Source: Ilyonectria destructans (lineage: Eukaryota > Ascomycota > Sordariomycetes > Hypocreales > Nectriaceae). From it: a stretch of DNA of 64,000 bases. A program made the translations under genes and the position numbers. The notes under the pieces are model-generated. The model had not been told where the DNA came from. It searched no databases and saw only the letters and a list, made by a program, of their open reading frames with translations. The stretch lies in NCBI GenBank assembly GCA_020740775.1, contig JAHEWK010000002.1:1736001-1800000 (forward strand), given 5' to 3'. Below, one piece after another: positions 34,901 to 47,495 of this stretch (positions are counted from its first letter, which is position 1; every line of letters starts with the position of its first letter).

Positions 34901-37900
34901 GCAGATCTGAAGTGAGCTTCCAGAAGGCCATTCCCACGATCCCTGTCCCATCGCTGCGCGGCGGTGTCGCGTTGTCTGCTGTGGCTTGCCTCACCTGAGA
35001 GTCCACCTCCCTTGGCGGCACGGCCACGTCTCCAGCCCTCTGCTGAGGCGCATCCAGCGGACTCCATACTGAGCTCCATCGACCGCTGGCAATTTCCATC
35101 ACCGCCTGCGATCGCTGTAGAGCCTGTACCTGAATCTCGGCGACTGCGAATCAGGACCGCCAACCCCAGTCGACCCCGTCTAGTAAGGCTTCGAGAATGC
35201 TGTGTGATGCAAATCAAAATGACGGACGGCAGTCAGAGTCATCTGATTGTCCCAACCCAACCACTACCCGCCGTCCCGTCCCAAGGACTCGGGCGATCCA
35301 TCGCTCGCTTGCTTGGGCTGGTGCCACGGCTGCCCCTGTTTTTGGGAGTGGCTCTCTCATTCCACCAGCATCGGCTGGCCGCTGGGGTTCTCGAGTCTTT
35401 GGGTAAATCCAAATCCAGCATCCATGGCCCAGGGTCTCGGATGCCCTGGGATCAACGGGAAGCGCTACGTTGCTTCGCTGGTGTTGTGCCATAGGCCCGT
35501 GAATTAATGCACGCAACAGGCACAAGTCCGCTGCTTGTGGTATGTTTGTTGACTGTCACTCACGCATGGGTCAGAAGGTCCTGCCCCCAGAGAGTTGAGG
35601 GCATGCCCAATCGGATCTGGAGCGGGTAGGCTGGGCACTGCCGCGGTCGCCCCTCGAGAGTTGCCCTTGAGGGAAAACCTTGGAACGGTCCTGGAGTGGC
35701 CCTGGAGCCGCCCTGCACTGTGCCCGATACCTCGGCCGGTACTTGAGAAGCCGTACCTGGCATGCCCTTACACACCTGCTTCTCCGTACAGACCGATGGG
35801 GAGAGAGCATGGGCAGGGGTGGCGTATGATGGGCATCACGATCCCCCCAAAGGAAACAAAGACGGCCCAGCCTCCCAAGCGCACGGCGCACACAGGCCGC
35901 CCGCTCCGCAGGCCGGCCGTCTATTGTCCCCCGCGATTTGCAGGCGCACATGACCGTCGATAATCACAATAGCACGCTCCGGTCGCCGTCCTAGCAACAA
36001 TAACAATAATTATTCTCAAGGCAGGGACGCTCCACCGCATTTTCTCCCACTACCCACTAGCACCGGCGATGCTCAAGCAAGCCCAAAAGGGGGCGCCAGG
36101 CAAACGAGCCCAGAGGCTCAGGGTTATTGTCGCAGGGGTGGCGGGCCCTTAGAATGCAGCTGCTAAGGCGTGGTTGGCTGCGTGGGAAGGCCGGTGGCCA
36201 ATGCATTACAATGGGAAATTACGCTAGCTCGCCTCGGAAGGTTTCTCGAAGCCTTCTGGAAGATGGAACACCCTTAATACGTAGCGCCTCGGTCTCCGTG
36301 CTTGCCGCAGGCACGTCGCAGGTCCTGCTCACAGGTGTGGCCCGCGCAAAGCCCAGCTTGCCCCGTGTTTCCAACCCCCTGCCTATGCAAATGTCCCAAC
36401 TCCCATGCCATGTCCCCTGTTGCTTGTTTGTTTGCCCACACCCTACATAATGCTTCTGGCTTCTGCGCCATGACCCATGGGCCCTTTGTGCTTATGGCCC
36501 CGTCTCCCGTGTGCCCCGTGCTGCGAAAGCATGGATCATGCCCATCGTTCTGACGGCCTTCGAGAAGCCAAATGGCGTCGCCTCTGCGCTATGGCGCCGC
36601 CTCTAGTCGCCTCTAGTGCACCAGCCGCTCGCCAGTGCTGAAGCTCTGGGGATGGCGGGCGGCGCGATGTCCGCCCTGGCCGATGCGTCCGGGGTGGACT
36701 GAGACCCCGAGTCTGCCCATCTTCAGGTCATCTCAAGCTCGAAACCTAAGGCCATTGTCACCCATGATGGGATATAGACCATCCTTCCAGGACCCTGGTA
36801 TGACAAGTGTTGCGGTTGCGGCTCCGGGACGGCTCCCACTCCCACTCCAGCTGTCGCATGCTCCCAAGGCCTGCGAGACGACCTCCAGTTCCGCCCTGGA
36901 GCGCCAGGAGCCCTCACTTACCAGCTGGGGAAATCCTGGCCGTGCCGGCGCGGGAGGCCAGGGTCACCGCTCCCGAAGGAACAGGCATCATGCCTCGATA
37001 TCGCCGTCTTACGACTCAGAGGAGGCGGACAATGGGGGACGGGAAAGGGGGGCACGGAGCAGAAACCACTCAAACAGGCCACCGCCTTTCAACGCGTCCC
37101 ATCACGTACCATCCCATTGCATCCCATTGCACCCCATTACGTCTCGTCGGTGCAATCTGCGGGTTTGCGATGCAGTCGGTCGGGTCCAGTCATGGCCCTT
37201 TGCCCACCTCCACCATATCTCATACTCGGGACCTGTTGGTCATGACCTGCACCTCCGCATCTGCCTCAATAAGCCCAACCAGACGGCTTGTCTATTGTCA
37301 TGGATATTGCGAACGCCATCGACGACGTGTGGCTGGAGGCCGTCCAATAGCTAGGACGCCCCCACACCACCACCAAAACGCCCAGTGTAACTTGTAACTG
37401 CCACCATCGCCGAAGCCACCTTCTAGAAATTCCGCGCACGTACCGCCCGTCACCGAGCCTGAATAGCCAGCCCTGCAGCGACTCCGTACTACGCAGTGTA
37501 TTCTCGTACATGACAATAGCCAGGGTCCTGCGCCATCGACTTTGATTGCGAACGGATACCGTAGTGGCTCGCTCGTTCAACCCGTCGTCCCGTCACCCGC
37601 ACGCCAAGTTCGGTGAAGGCGATGCGCCGGCGCCAAAAAGAACCCAGGGCCCTGGTGAATCAAATCAAATCAAATCACCGTCAACAACAATGCAAATCTG
37701 CCATGGTAACTACTATTTTGGTCCCAACGGGGCATTCGTCTCGCGGCGTAGATGAAACAATGACCACAAAGCCTTCACCTTAGCGTGCCTACGTCTGTCT
37801 CCACGTCTCCATCTCAGACACACCAAGATACAGTCAGACGCATCTCAGCGCCCAGTCGCCCGTATGGCTGATTATCTTGCAAACACGCAGCGCGCTATAA

Positions 37901-40900
37901 CCAGAAATGGTGGCAAAAAACGAACAGGGCTGCAACGACTGGCGGCGGGCCAATGCTACCATACGCCACCTCCAACAGCAAGCTTCCGTCGTGGAGTTCG
38001 GGCAGTTTTGGAGGGTAGCAGCCTTGGACAAAGCGCACGATGAATAAAGGGAAGAGGGAGCTTGGGACAAGCACGAGGGCTGGTGGCGCCCAACGGGTGG
38101 CCCATGGTGACCAGCCATCCAGTTGGCCATGGCTCCGGCTGTCTCGAAGCCGTTGCGACATCTCTTTGTCGATCCTATCCGAGCTTCCTCCCTTGCGCGT
38201 CCAATGCCCCGAATAGAATAACTTACTGGTTGCCCAAAGCTCAGTTGAAACAATCGAGGGTCTAAATCGTGGAGCGGGCGCAGACGCGCAGGCGCGAACG
38301 CATCATACATGATCGACACCACATCGCGTTTCCCCAGGATTCATAAGGATTTTGTGAATCAATACAGCCCCTGGCCGCATACTACCCATTGTTGGCCCTG
38401 TCTGGTCGCGGCAAGGGGGATCGTCCGACGCCCAATATGCAGCCCGACGAGAACTCAGCCGGCGCTGAATGCGGATCGAGTGGCATCTCCCCATTGCCAA
38501 GTCGCCTTTTGCTTGTTCATGCGCGCCTCGTACACTGCCTCTTATTGCCCCCCCTTACGTCCACTTTGCCCGCTGGAAACCCAACGCGAGACGCTTCGAC
38601 CAGCCAACAACCAACCGGGAGGGCGGCCGTCGTCATGCAGGCCCCGACCCCGGGATCCCACCCAAGGAGCTCCAAGTCGTTGACGGGCATTTCCGCGAGT
38701 CCATGAAACAATCGATGGAAGGCTTCCAGAAGCAGTGGGGGCGGCCAAAGGGTCCGTGGGAAAATGCCATCTCAGGGCTGCACTGTGCTGGATGCACCGG
38801 CGCGCCGCAGGGATGTCCTGGGCCCGTGGCTGCCACGAGGGCTCGATGCCGGTATGCACCTTTGCTTCTGTCGCGATAACCTCTTCGCCTCAGCTCCCCC
38901 GGATACGACGCTAGAAACAAAGAACATTCAAAATGACCGCAGTTGCCCTTTCAAGAGTCAGCTGATGACCTTATGATGCCTTGTCGGCGTCTTTGTCTTG
39001 CTTCATCGGGAGAGGGCGGCAAAAAAAATCAATCGCCCTGCGCTGCGTTGGCAACCATGCCACCCTTCGGCCCTCAGCACACCCTCTTCCGGCATCACGG
39101 CGCTATCCTCAGGTGAGGTGGGGGCCGATCCAAGGCGGACGACAAAGCCCAATTTCACAAATCCGATCAAAGAGACGATTCGAGTATCGAGTATCCGTGT
39201 CGAGTGTTGAGATCATGTGGCCCCCCTCGTCTGGCCCTCTCTCGCAATCTCAGCCCTCTCCGCGCGGTGGGCGGCATGTGGGCTGAATATGCCGTCGGTG
39301 CTGTTTGAGGACGCAAGCCTCACGCATCCGTAGTGTAAACAGCATGTCTCAGCCTGTGACCGTTACGTTGCGCCCGACACCCTGACAGCTGAAGAGAGGA
39401 GCGGAGCAGGGGCCCATACGAAAACAGCACCACTTGTTCGATCAACCTGGTCCTGGGCAAAGAACGCGCGCGATGCTAGGTGCAGTGCGGAATCTCTTGG
39501 TCATGCCGGTCAACAGGATCTACGCAGGTGCCGACTCGCGGTTTATTTGGAATGCGCTGTCAATATCGGATGGTTGGGGCGGGTGTTCGGTGCTGGATGG
39601 CATCCAAGCGACGTGCCATATACTGGTCCGGCCATGCGGGATACCGGGAGGCAGGACCATTCCAAGCATTTCTGACATTGCCATAAACTCAGAGTCCGTC
39701 CTTGAACGGGATGAGCATTGTTCAGATACACATCCGGTGCAAACTCTTCCCGCATCAGTCATATCAGTGTCGGTGAACACTGGCCAACGCAAGCCTGCGA
39801 GGAGACCCGCCTGGACTCCATTGATCTTCAGGGCACCCGATCTACACCGGTAGGATTTTACCCTGTCCTTCTTCACCGTTGGTCACGTATGGAGGGGCAT
39901 AATGCATCAGATGGCCCAGAAGAGGCATTAGCAAGTATGCCGTCCTAATTAGATGCATTGCCCAGCCCGTTCGTCCACATTAGCCGCTCACGACCTTAAC
40001 GGGGGCGAAGACGGTGAACGGTGCGGTGAACGGTGGCTGATGGATGAAGTCAGGGGCCGCCTGATCGTTCGATTGCGGCTGTCAGATTCCCCGGAAATCT
40101 CAGCGAGATGCTCACTTTTTTCCTTTCTTTTTCCTTCCAGTTCCCCTTGGCGATGCTCCCGCCATCTCCCGCCTTGCTAACGGTGGAAATTTGCTTTGCT
40201 TTACTCACGTGCCTGTCAGGCGGGCTCATGGCTCATAGAACTAGTGGTGGAAATCTCGTTGAATGCAGCCCAGCCTTGCGTGCATGCAGTCGTGGAGATT
40301 AATTACGCGAACGCCTCTCTGGCCATACGTGGGGAGACCGGGTCACCAATAAGGTCACCAATAAGACTGCATCCGCGAGGCGTTTTACACGGCCACAGGA
40401 TAAACGGCGGTGGAGAGAAAATGGAAGCGGTCTGGATTTTCTAGGTGCATTCTCCACGGGAAGCGCGCGGGTTCTATCACATCCGTCCCCTATCCCACGC
40501 CAATATTTAGGAAGGTAGTGTAGCTAATGTAGGTAGGTAGTAGCGCAATCCAAAATGGCATTCCCCCGTGAGAGAGAGTGTGTCGCGAGACCTGAGGGGC
40601 ACGTTGAGGTCGGACGAGCCAAGACCGCGGTCGGTGGGTTGGAGCGCAACTTTGAGTCGGGGGTTTCGGGTCCAGAGCTGGCGCCCGGCGGAGCAACAGA
40701 TGACCTGGCTGTAATTAAATGAGATAAGATGCGTGGAGTTTGAAGTCACTGGCCCTACCCTATACTGAATATATGGTCAGTTGGGCGAATACTTTCAAGT
40801 CATTTACATACCTGAGCTTGAGTTGGTGACACTACCTATGCATATGGTAAGTAGAAGAAAAGGGACAGAGAGAAGTGTGGCAAATTAGATGTAAGCATTT

Positions 40901-41008
40901 CAAGATATCGCTTAAACTCTTATTGAAGAAAAATGTCTGCTTTCAAAACCACTTATACCCAACAAATTGCTCTGCTAACAGTTCATGAAATTATCCAGCA
41001 CTGAACAT
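31910..41008. other. 9.1-kb gene-poor region upstream of the C2H2 factor gene
   Basis: From the C2H2 start codon to the stop codon of the LSB5-type gene I find no frame with protein character; even the longest (about 266 codons at 33298-34098, minus) is Pro/Ser/Arg noise. The part next to 31910 is expected to hold a long 5' leader and promoter of the C2H2 gene. The rest is of moderate GC with scattered short repeats. Stretches of this length next to regulator genes are common in filamentous fungi, often with long leaders or non-coding RNAs, but nothing here proves one. Confidence 0.6.
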
Positions 41009-42611
41009 TCACCACCTCGGCTGCTCACGTTCCACCGCTGGAGTATCAATCACATGATTATCTCCAAACGGATCATCATCTTCTTCCTCATCCTTGGGCT
41101 CCTGTCGAGGCGCTGGAGGCGCCGGAGGCGGTGCAGGCCGGGGAGGTTGAGGGGGCGGCATCCGTAGGCCTGGCTTTGCCATGGGGGGCGGTCGAGGGGG
41201 CGCGGCGGCTTTGGGAGAAGTTGCGATGTGCAATTCGGAGAGGTCGGGAGGCTGTGAGGTCGTGGGGGAGTGACCGCTGGCCATGGCCTCTTTGCCCTTC
41301 AATGCAACCACTGTGGTGGATGTGTTAGTTGGTCTTGCGCGTGTATTACAGGGATGGGTCATACTTCTGTAAAGGTGGGCTTGCTCGGCGAGTTCGTCAT
41401 CGGAATCACTATCGGCGTCGATGGATCGATCGAGCTGCTCAAAAGTCATGAGTGCATGCACAAGCTCATCGTTGGCATGGAGCAGGCCTCCAAGCCACTG
41501 CTCGTGCTCGACATGATGGATCTGCTCTCCGTTAGCTACATCGTCCCAAGAAACTCTACAAGGAGAGACGCACGTATCGTAGCACTTTTCGCCGGAGAAG
41601 TTTACAAGCTTCGAATTGCTCCATCGCAGCCTGGTTGTCGGAAATTTGTTCCCTCTCGCGGTTGATGCTCTGAAGCGCATTCTGCAAGTTGGTCGCCACA
41701 AAGGAAGAATCCGCAATGACCGACTTCATCTGCTCCTTCTCTTCTTCGAGGTTAAACGGCTTTCGCTTCCCCTTTGCCTTGTCCTTCTTCTTATCCTTTG
41801 ATCCGCCAAAGAACGAGCTCGACATGGATGTGGACTTGGCGTGGCTGAACGAGGGGTGGTTGGAAGGACCGCCTGCATTTTGAGCAGCCTGTTTGGCAGC
41901 CTCTTCTTGCTCGTCATCGACAAATGGGTTCTCCTCGGTTTCCCTAATAACCTTTGATCTCTCTTGGGTTGCGGCAACCTTCCTCTTAGGAAGTTCCTGA
42001 AGAGGTCAGCATCTGCTATCAAGCATCTTAGTGAGCAACTCACCTTGTGGAGCTTTGCAATCCTGTCTAGACCCGGAGTCCCCGCGTACTGGGCCCAGCT
42101 GCGGAAAAGCTCGCGACACTTCTTCTTGACCTCGGGATCTGAGAGTTGGTCGGTTCCGCACACGCGCAAGCGCTCCAACAACGGCTCATCGGCAAAGGTG
42201 CGCTGGAACCGCTCTCCGGCGTTCTGGATGAGACCATCCAAGAGGACCAGGGCTCGGATCTGTCGATGAACATTGCCATACTTGAGCTTCTTGCGGATGG
42301 CTCGCGCAGCCTCGCCGGGGCCCGAGGCCTGGAGCTTGATGACTTCAACGAGGTCGGGGATGCCGCTCAGGTCCTCCTCTTCGTATGACTCTGAAGTGAG
42401 ATTCTCGACGGTGACGGTGACCGCCGAGAACGGCTTCTTCTGTTTCAGGGTTCAGCAAGTGGTTTATGGTGTGGAAAGGAAAGGAAGTTTGATGGCATCC
42501 CAAGGTAAATAGCTCAAGCGCGGCGCCGTAGCCTGAGCACAACACCCTGTGGATAGTCCGTCGCATACAGCCGGCATGTGGCCGAGGAGCAAGACTCACC
42601 TGCTGGAACAT
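41009..42611 (-). CDS. LSB5: VHS-GAT domain protein, LAS17-binding protein 5 (LSB5) type
   Basis: Cytosolic adaptor of the LSB5 family, linking actin patch regulators (Las17/Sla1) and ubiquitin to endocytosis. Five exons: 42611-42600, 42439-42044, 41996-41574, 41521-41365 and 41310-41009, give 429 residues. The first coding exon is only 12 nt (MFQQ). The VHS domain lies at about 8-135, containing VTVTVENLTSESYEEEDLSG, IRKKLKYGNVHRQIRALVLLDGLIQNAG and LSDPEVKKKCRELFRSWA. A charged linker with ENPFVDD, a possible NPF motif, follows. The GAT-like helical region is at about 205-325 (EEKEQMKSVIADSSFVATNLQNALQ, GGLLHANDELVHALMTFEQLDRSIDADSDSDD). The C-terminus is Pro-rich (PPRPPPMAKPG, PPRPAPPPAPPAP), typical SH3 ligand sequence, then acidic DDPFGD. 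Acceptor of exon 4 chosen to give RYIHHVEHEQW. Confidence 0.9.
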
Positions 42612-44072
42612 GTTCGCAGGGCGCTGAAGGTATTTGCGATGGATGCGGGGGCTGAATGTGAGGGGATGCAGTAGCGGCTATAGAGTTCCAGGATGATGCT
42701 ATCTCGCCTTGCCAGGAGCGCACGTGGGTGTTGGCGTCGGCTTGGAGCAACAGTTGATAGAGGGGCAGTACCAGGTCCGGTGAAGTCGCGAGGAGAGCGC
42801 CGGTGAATAGCGAAGCTGTAGTCCCTAAAAGAAGTAGCGCTGAGCAAGCAAGGAGTCGCGAGAAGCGTGGTAGAAGCTGTCTTCATGTGACGATAGCTGG
42901 AGGTCAACAAGGGAGCCGCGCACTGCGGGCGGGATGTCGTCGTAGTGGGGTTGTTCTGTAGCGCTGCGACGCGGGGCTGCGTGCTTGGTGCAGTGGAGCT
43001 CAGCTGTCGTCAGAGGTCAGCCGAGTGCGACGTTTCCGGCCAAGGTGACTGGATGGCTCTAGTGACCTTTCTGGGAGCACCAATTCAGTGCACATCTACG
43101 GCGGGCGGTGACTGGACCTCTGACATGGGCCTTTGAAACAAGTGACAACAACCTGGTGAATTGGTTTCAGGGGCGGTTGGACAGGGGCGGCTCAACACGG
43201 CGTCGATCACAATTCTTGGTCTGGGTTCCGTAATTGCTTGCATCGTTCCCAGCATATTCTGAACTGCCGAAATCAGGTCTGCTGATCCGCGAGCGTGTTA
43301 CGACCCTATCTGCTGAACTTAATATTTACACTCTCTCATCCTTGTCCCGGCGGAGCCTAGGAAAGATCTCTTGGTCGATCACTGATCAACAGTGACTTGG
43401 TATCGCGTGTTAGATAAGCGGAGTTGTTGAAAATAAGCAACACCAACTAGGTAACTATGAGACGCGGTAAAGGTAACACGACTAACGCGAGATGTACGCG
43501 GTTGATGTAGTTGATCACGTGATTTGAATCGATAGGCATTCTCTACACTCCCATTTCACACAATGCGAACGATTGCAATTGGGAAGATTGTTAGACGGGT
43601 ATGTTGTAGTAATATTATGCGAATTGGGTGGCACTTGGACTTCTGAATACACACTAAGATCTCCGTATTGACTTGGCGCCACGACCGTATGTAGAAGTTT
43701 GGCAAGGAACCTATGCTCAAACTTAACTATTACTAGGAATCTACCACCAGATGCAGCCTATTTCCATACACTAGTACCATTGACTTCTCTCTGGTATGGT
43801 CCACTACCGGAGTTGGGCTGCACTGCACGGTCAAACCGAGCGCATGACTACCGCACTAACACCCAACCTACCCTAGACCCCACCCACTACGACTCACGCA
43901 ATCGCCCCTCCCCCTCCCCCGCCCCCGCCATCGCAACGAATTTTGACTGTATGACTGCCGAACAACAACTCCCAGCCTTGTGACTCACCAACCACATATA
44001 CTCCGGGATTTGCAATCGCCTTCACGGAGCTGGAACCGACATCTCAACAACTGCGACCAAACACTGCCTAAT
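42612..44072. promoter_or_regulatory. Divergent intergenic region, LSB5-type / methionyl-tRNA synthetase
   Basis: The 1461 nt between two divergent start codons hold both promoters. A CACGTG hexamer occurs at about 43517-43522. The 200 nt before 44073 are C-rich and look like a leader. No further gene is supported. Confidence 0.55.
43951..43983 (+). promoter_or_regulatory. Upstream open reading frame in the methionyl-tRNA synthetase leader
   Basis: An ATG at 43951 opens a ten-codon frame (MTAEQQLPAL) that ends with TGA at 43981-43983, 89 nt before the main start. It lies in C-rich sequence typical of a leader, so if transcription starts upstream of it, it would be a uORF able to lower or tune synthetase translation. 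The transcript start is not known from the sequence. Confidence 0.45.
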
Positions 44073-46200
44073 ATGGGTTCATCGGGACCCGTGCTCCCGG
44101 AGGAGGGCAAGCGCAACGTCCTCATCACCAGCGCCCTGCCCTACGTGAACAACGTCCCCCACTTGGGCAACATCATCGGCAGCGTCCTGTCCGCCGACGT
44201 CTTCGCGCGCTTCTGCAAGGCCCGCGGCCACAACACCCTCTACGTTTGCGGCTCCGACGAATACGGCACGGCCACCGAGACCAAGGCCCTCGAGGAGGGA
44301 CTCGAGCCCGCCGCGCTCTGTGCCAAGTACCACGTCCTTCACAAGGAAATCTACGACTGGTTCCGAATCGACTTTGACATATTCGGCCGAACCCCGTCAG
44401 GGCATCAGACCAAGATTGTGCAGCAGATCTTCACCGACCTGTGGAAGAACGACTACATCGAGGAGCGCGAGACCGTTCAGCCCTTCTGCCCTACACCCGG
44501 CCACTGCAAGTTCCTTGCCGACCGCTTCGTCGAGGGAGAATGCAGTATCTGCGGTGACAATGGCGCTCGCGGAGACCAATGCGATGCCTGCGGTAGCCTC
44601 CTCGATGCCTTTGAGCCCGAGCAGGAGCCCAACACTGGCGACGAAGACCATGTCGAGGCTAAAGCCACCGGCTGGCTCATCAACCCCCGCTGCAAACTCG
44701 ACGGCGCCGCCCCCGAGAAACGATCAACGAAACATCTGTACTTGAAGCTGGATGCTCTCAAGGACGAGCTGGTTGCTTGGTTCAAGAAGAGCAGCAAGGA
44801 GGGAGAGTGGAGCCCCAACTGTACTGCCGTAACACAATCTTGGATCAACAAGGGCCTGCTCCCCCGTGGCATCACCCGAGATCTTAAGTGGGGTGTCCCC
44901 ATCCCGACGGGCCTCGAAGGTCTGAGCGACGAGGAGTACGCCAACAAGGTCTTCTATGTCTGGTTTGATGCCTGCATTGGATACGTGTCCATCACTGCGA
45001 CCTACACCGACGGAGATAATTTGGCCGGCACCAACTGGGAGAAGTGGTGGAAGAACCCCGACAATGTGAAGCTCTACCAGTTCATGGGCAAGGACAACAT
45101 TCCGTATGTACCCAAATCCCCATCTTTCAATGTATATTCCAATAGCCGTGGCCGGACAAGTGTCTGGCCCTGGGTTATTCCTGCTCACACAATGAATGGG
45201 ATTGGATGCTGACGCTCGACACACAAGATTCCACACCATCATCTTCCCTGCTTCTCAACTCGGAACCAAAGGCACCTGGACCCAGGTTCACAAGCTGTCC
45301 ACCACTGAGTATCTCAACTATGAGGGCGGCAAGTTCAGCAAGTCCAAGGGTGTCGGTGTCTTCGGAAACACTGCCAAGGAGACTGGCGTCGACCCCGATG
45401 TCTGGCGATACTACCTCCTCTCCCGCCGCCCCGAGTCTTCTGATTCCGAGTTCAAGTGGCAGGAATTCATTGACTGCAACAACAACGACCTTCTCAAGAA
45501 CCTTGGTAACTTGAACCAGCGAATTCTCAAGTTCTGCCAATCCAAGATGGACGGCATTGTCCCAGACTACACCAAGTACACCGATGAGCGCATTGAAGAG
45601 CACAAGAAGGAGGTCAACGAGGCACTCGAGACCTACAACTCCAACCTCGAGGGCATTAAGCTGCGCCACGGTCTCGCTACCGTCATGCACATCTCTTCTC
45701 TCGGCAACAAGCTCCTCCAGGACAGCAAGCTCAACAACCAGCTTCTGGCTGACGAGCCTGAGCGCTGCGCCGCCGTCATCGGCGTCGGCATTAACCACCT
45801 CCAACTCCTCGCCAGCATCCTCTTCCCCTACATGCCCTCCACTGCAGAGGCCATCCTCACCCAGATTGGCTGCCCCGGTCTCATTTCCATCCCCGAGACT
45901 TGGAGCGGCGACATCGTCAAGCCCGGCCAGGCCATTGGCGAGCCCAAGCTGCTCTTCTCCCAGATCCCTGCCTCGCAGATAGACCAGTGGCGCGAGGCCT
46001 TTGGCGGAGAGGAGATTCGCAAGCAAAAGGCCCTCGAGGCCGAGAAGGCTGCCGCCAAGAAGGCTGCCAAAGAGAGGAAGAAGCAGCAGAAGCTGGCTCT
46101 TCGCGCGAAGGAGGCTGAGGCTACCACTACCGAGGTCCCTGTTGTTGAGGTCCCTGCTGTCAAGAAGCCCGCCGAGGCTCCTGCTGCCGAGAAGCAGTGA
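44073..46200 (+). CDS. MES1: Methionyl-tRNA synthetase, cytosolic
   Basis: Class I aminoacyl-tRNA synthetase that charges initiator and elongator tRNA-Met. Exons 44073-45103 and 45228-46200, with a 124-nt intron, give 667 residues. The HIGH-type motif is HLGN in PYVNNVPHLGNIIGSVLSAD near residues 25-45. The zinc/connective region contains CSICGDNGARGDQCDACG (about 156-173), four cysteines of the synthetase zinc knuckles. WGVPIPTGLEG and KVFYVWFDACIGYVSIT lead to the intron, which falls just before FHTIIFPASQLGT. The KMSKS loop reads GKFSKSKGVGVFGN. The anticodon-binding helical domain follows. The tail after about 610 is a Lys/Ala/Glu coiled-coil-like extension without an EMAPII domain. No N-terminal targeting peptide is present from the first ATG, supporting a cytosolic enzyme. 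Confidence 0.95.
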
Positions 46201-47495
46201 GCAAAGAAGCTCACTGGCTCTTAACCCCCCCTGAATGAATCTCTGGCGATATAAAACGTTGGTCCCCGTACCTTTGGTGCCTTTCGGATAACCTGAGCTG
46301 GCGAATTTCAGAAAGGCGGAATAGAATTCAACATAGATCCCCGAGAGTCTTTGGAGGTGTTGATGTGTAAAGTGGATTGAATCTCAGATCAACTGATGAG
46401 AACAAGATGGGCTAGAAGGCTTTCTAGATTTATGTACAATGTGGAGTTGTGATGACACTCATTTGGTTCCTTGTAGCAATGTGCATGATTCTTGCCTGAC
46501 CCTGACTTGGCCTAGTTTAAGCCGAGAGCGAAATGGAGTAGCAGCAGTACGCTCGACAACGTGCGATCTTGGAGGCAAGAAATCCCAGTTGTCGAACAAG
46601 GAAGATCTGAACCTAATGTCAACCTAGTATGTTCCCAAGCCTCTGCCATGACTCTGTTGGCCCAGTATTGTACTCCCCCTTCGATTCTCGATATCTCTGT
46701 AACTCCCATCTTCCTCATAACTGGTATTGCACCATTTGCTTGGCATTGATTAGCCTGCGTCTTCTTACCCACGGCTGTGAGTGTGAGCGATTTTGCTCTT
46801 CAGCGCTGCTAAGTCCTACATCTGCATAGTCCTGACTCGAACATTATTTGTATCTAGGTTTTTGTATTCTGGCAGTGTAATGGTATTCTTCCATCTATTT
46901 ATTTGGTAGGTTGATCTTTTAGTAGTGTGTAACACAGGAATAGCATATAAGACGACTCAGTAACTTGGGACAATTCGGTTAGCTTGCCTTCAACCTCTGC
47001 GTCCAGTTTCTCTTTGTAACCCTGAGTTTCAGTCTCCCTCCCACCGTGTTGTCTGACCTCTTAACTCGACGGGAATCTCGTTGAATTGGATAGATAAGTT
47101 TTACTGAGTGCTGGGTCTAGGGATATCGGCGGCGGACGGTGTGACTGTTGCTGTCTGGTGAGCTGTGAGAAATGTGTATTTTGGGTTCCCCCTGATCATG
47201 TAGTTTTTAATTGTAAGTAGAGGATGTAGTGTGTAAAATGTGTAATTCTGAAACTGAAAAACCCCGAGTAACCCTCGGTTGGTTGATGCCGATAACCTGT
47301 TTTATTTATGTTCCCGAAACTCCCTTGAGCCTGTTGAAAGGCACAGTTCCCCGTTTGAACTCCTTGTTGATGCACGTTGGTTCATATGCGGATTCCCTTG
47401 TAGTCCGAGTCCCCGCCATTATTAGGCGCGGAAGTGTTGGATGAGGCAGTAATTTCTCACTGTGCGCATCCATGTAAGAGAAGAAAATAATCTTC
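46201..47495. other. Convergent intergenic region, methionyl-tRNA synthetase / OPI3
   Basis: About 1.3 kb between two stop codons, AT-richer than the flanking genes, with no protein-like frame. It contains the 3' untranslated regions of both genes. Confidence 0.6.

Noticed and set aside
43980..44072. 31-codon N-terminal extension of methionyl-tRNA synthetase
   Set aside because: The extended frame begins with GTG, not ATG; the first ATG is at 44073, and the extension overlaps a separate short ATG frame.
45175..46026. 283-codon open frame antisense to methionyl-tRNA synthetase
   Set aside because: Leu/Val/Gly/Glu-rich shadow caused by codon bias of the real gene on the plus strand.
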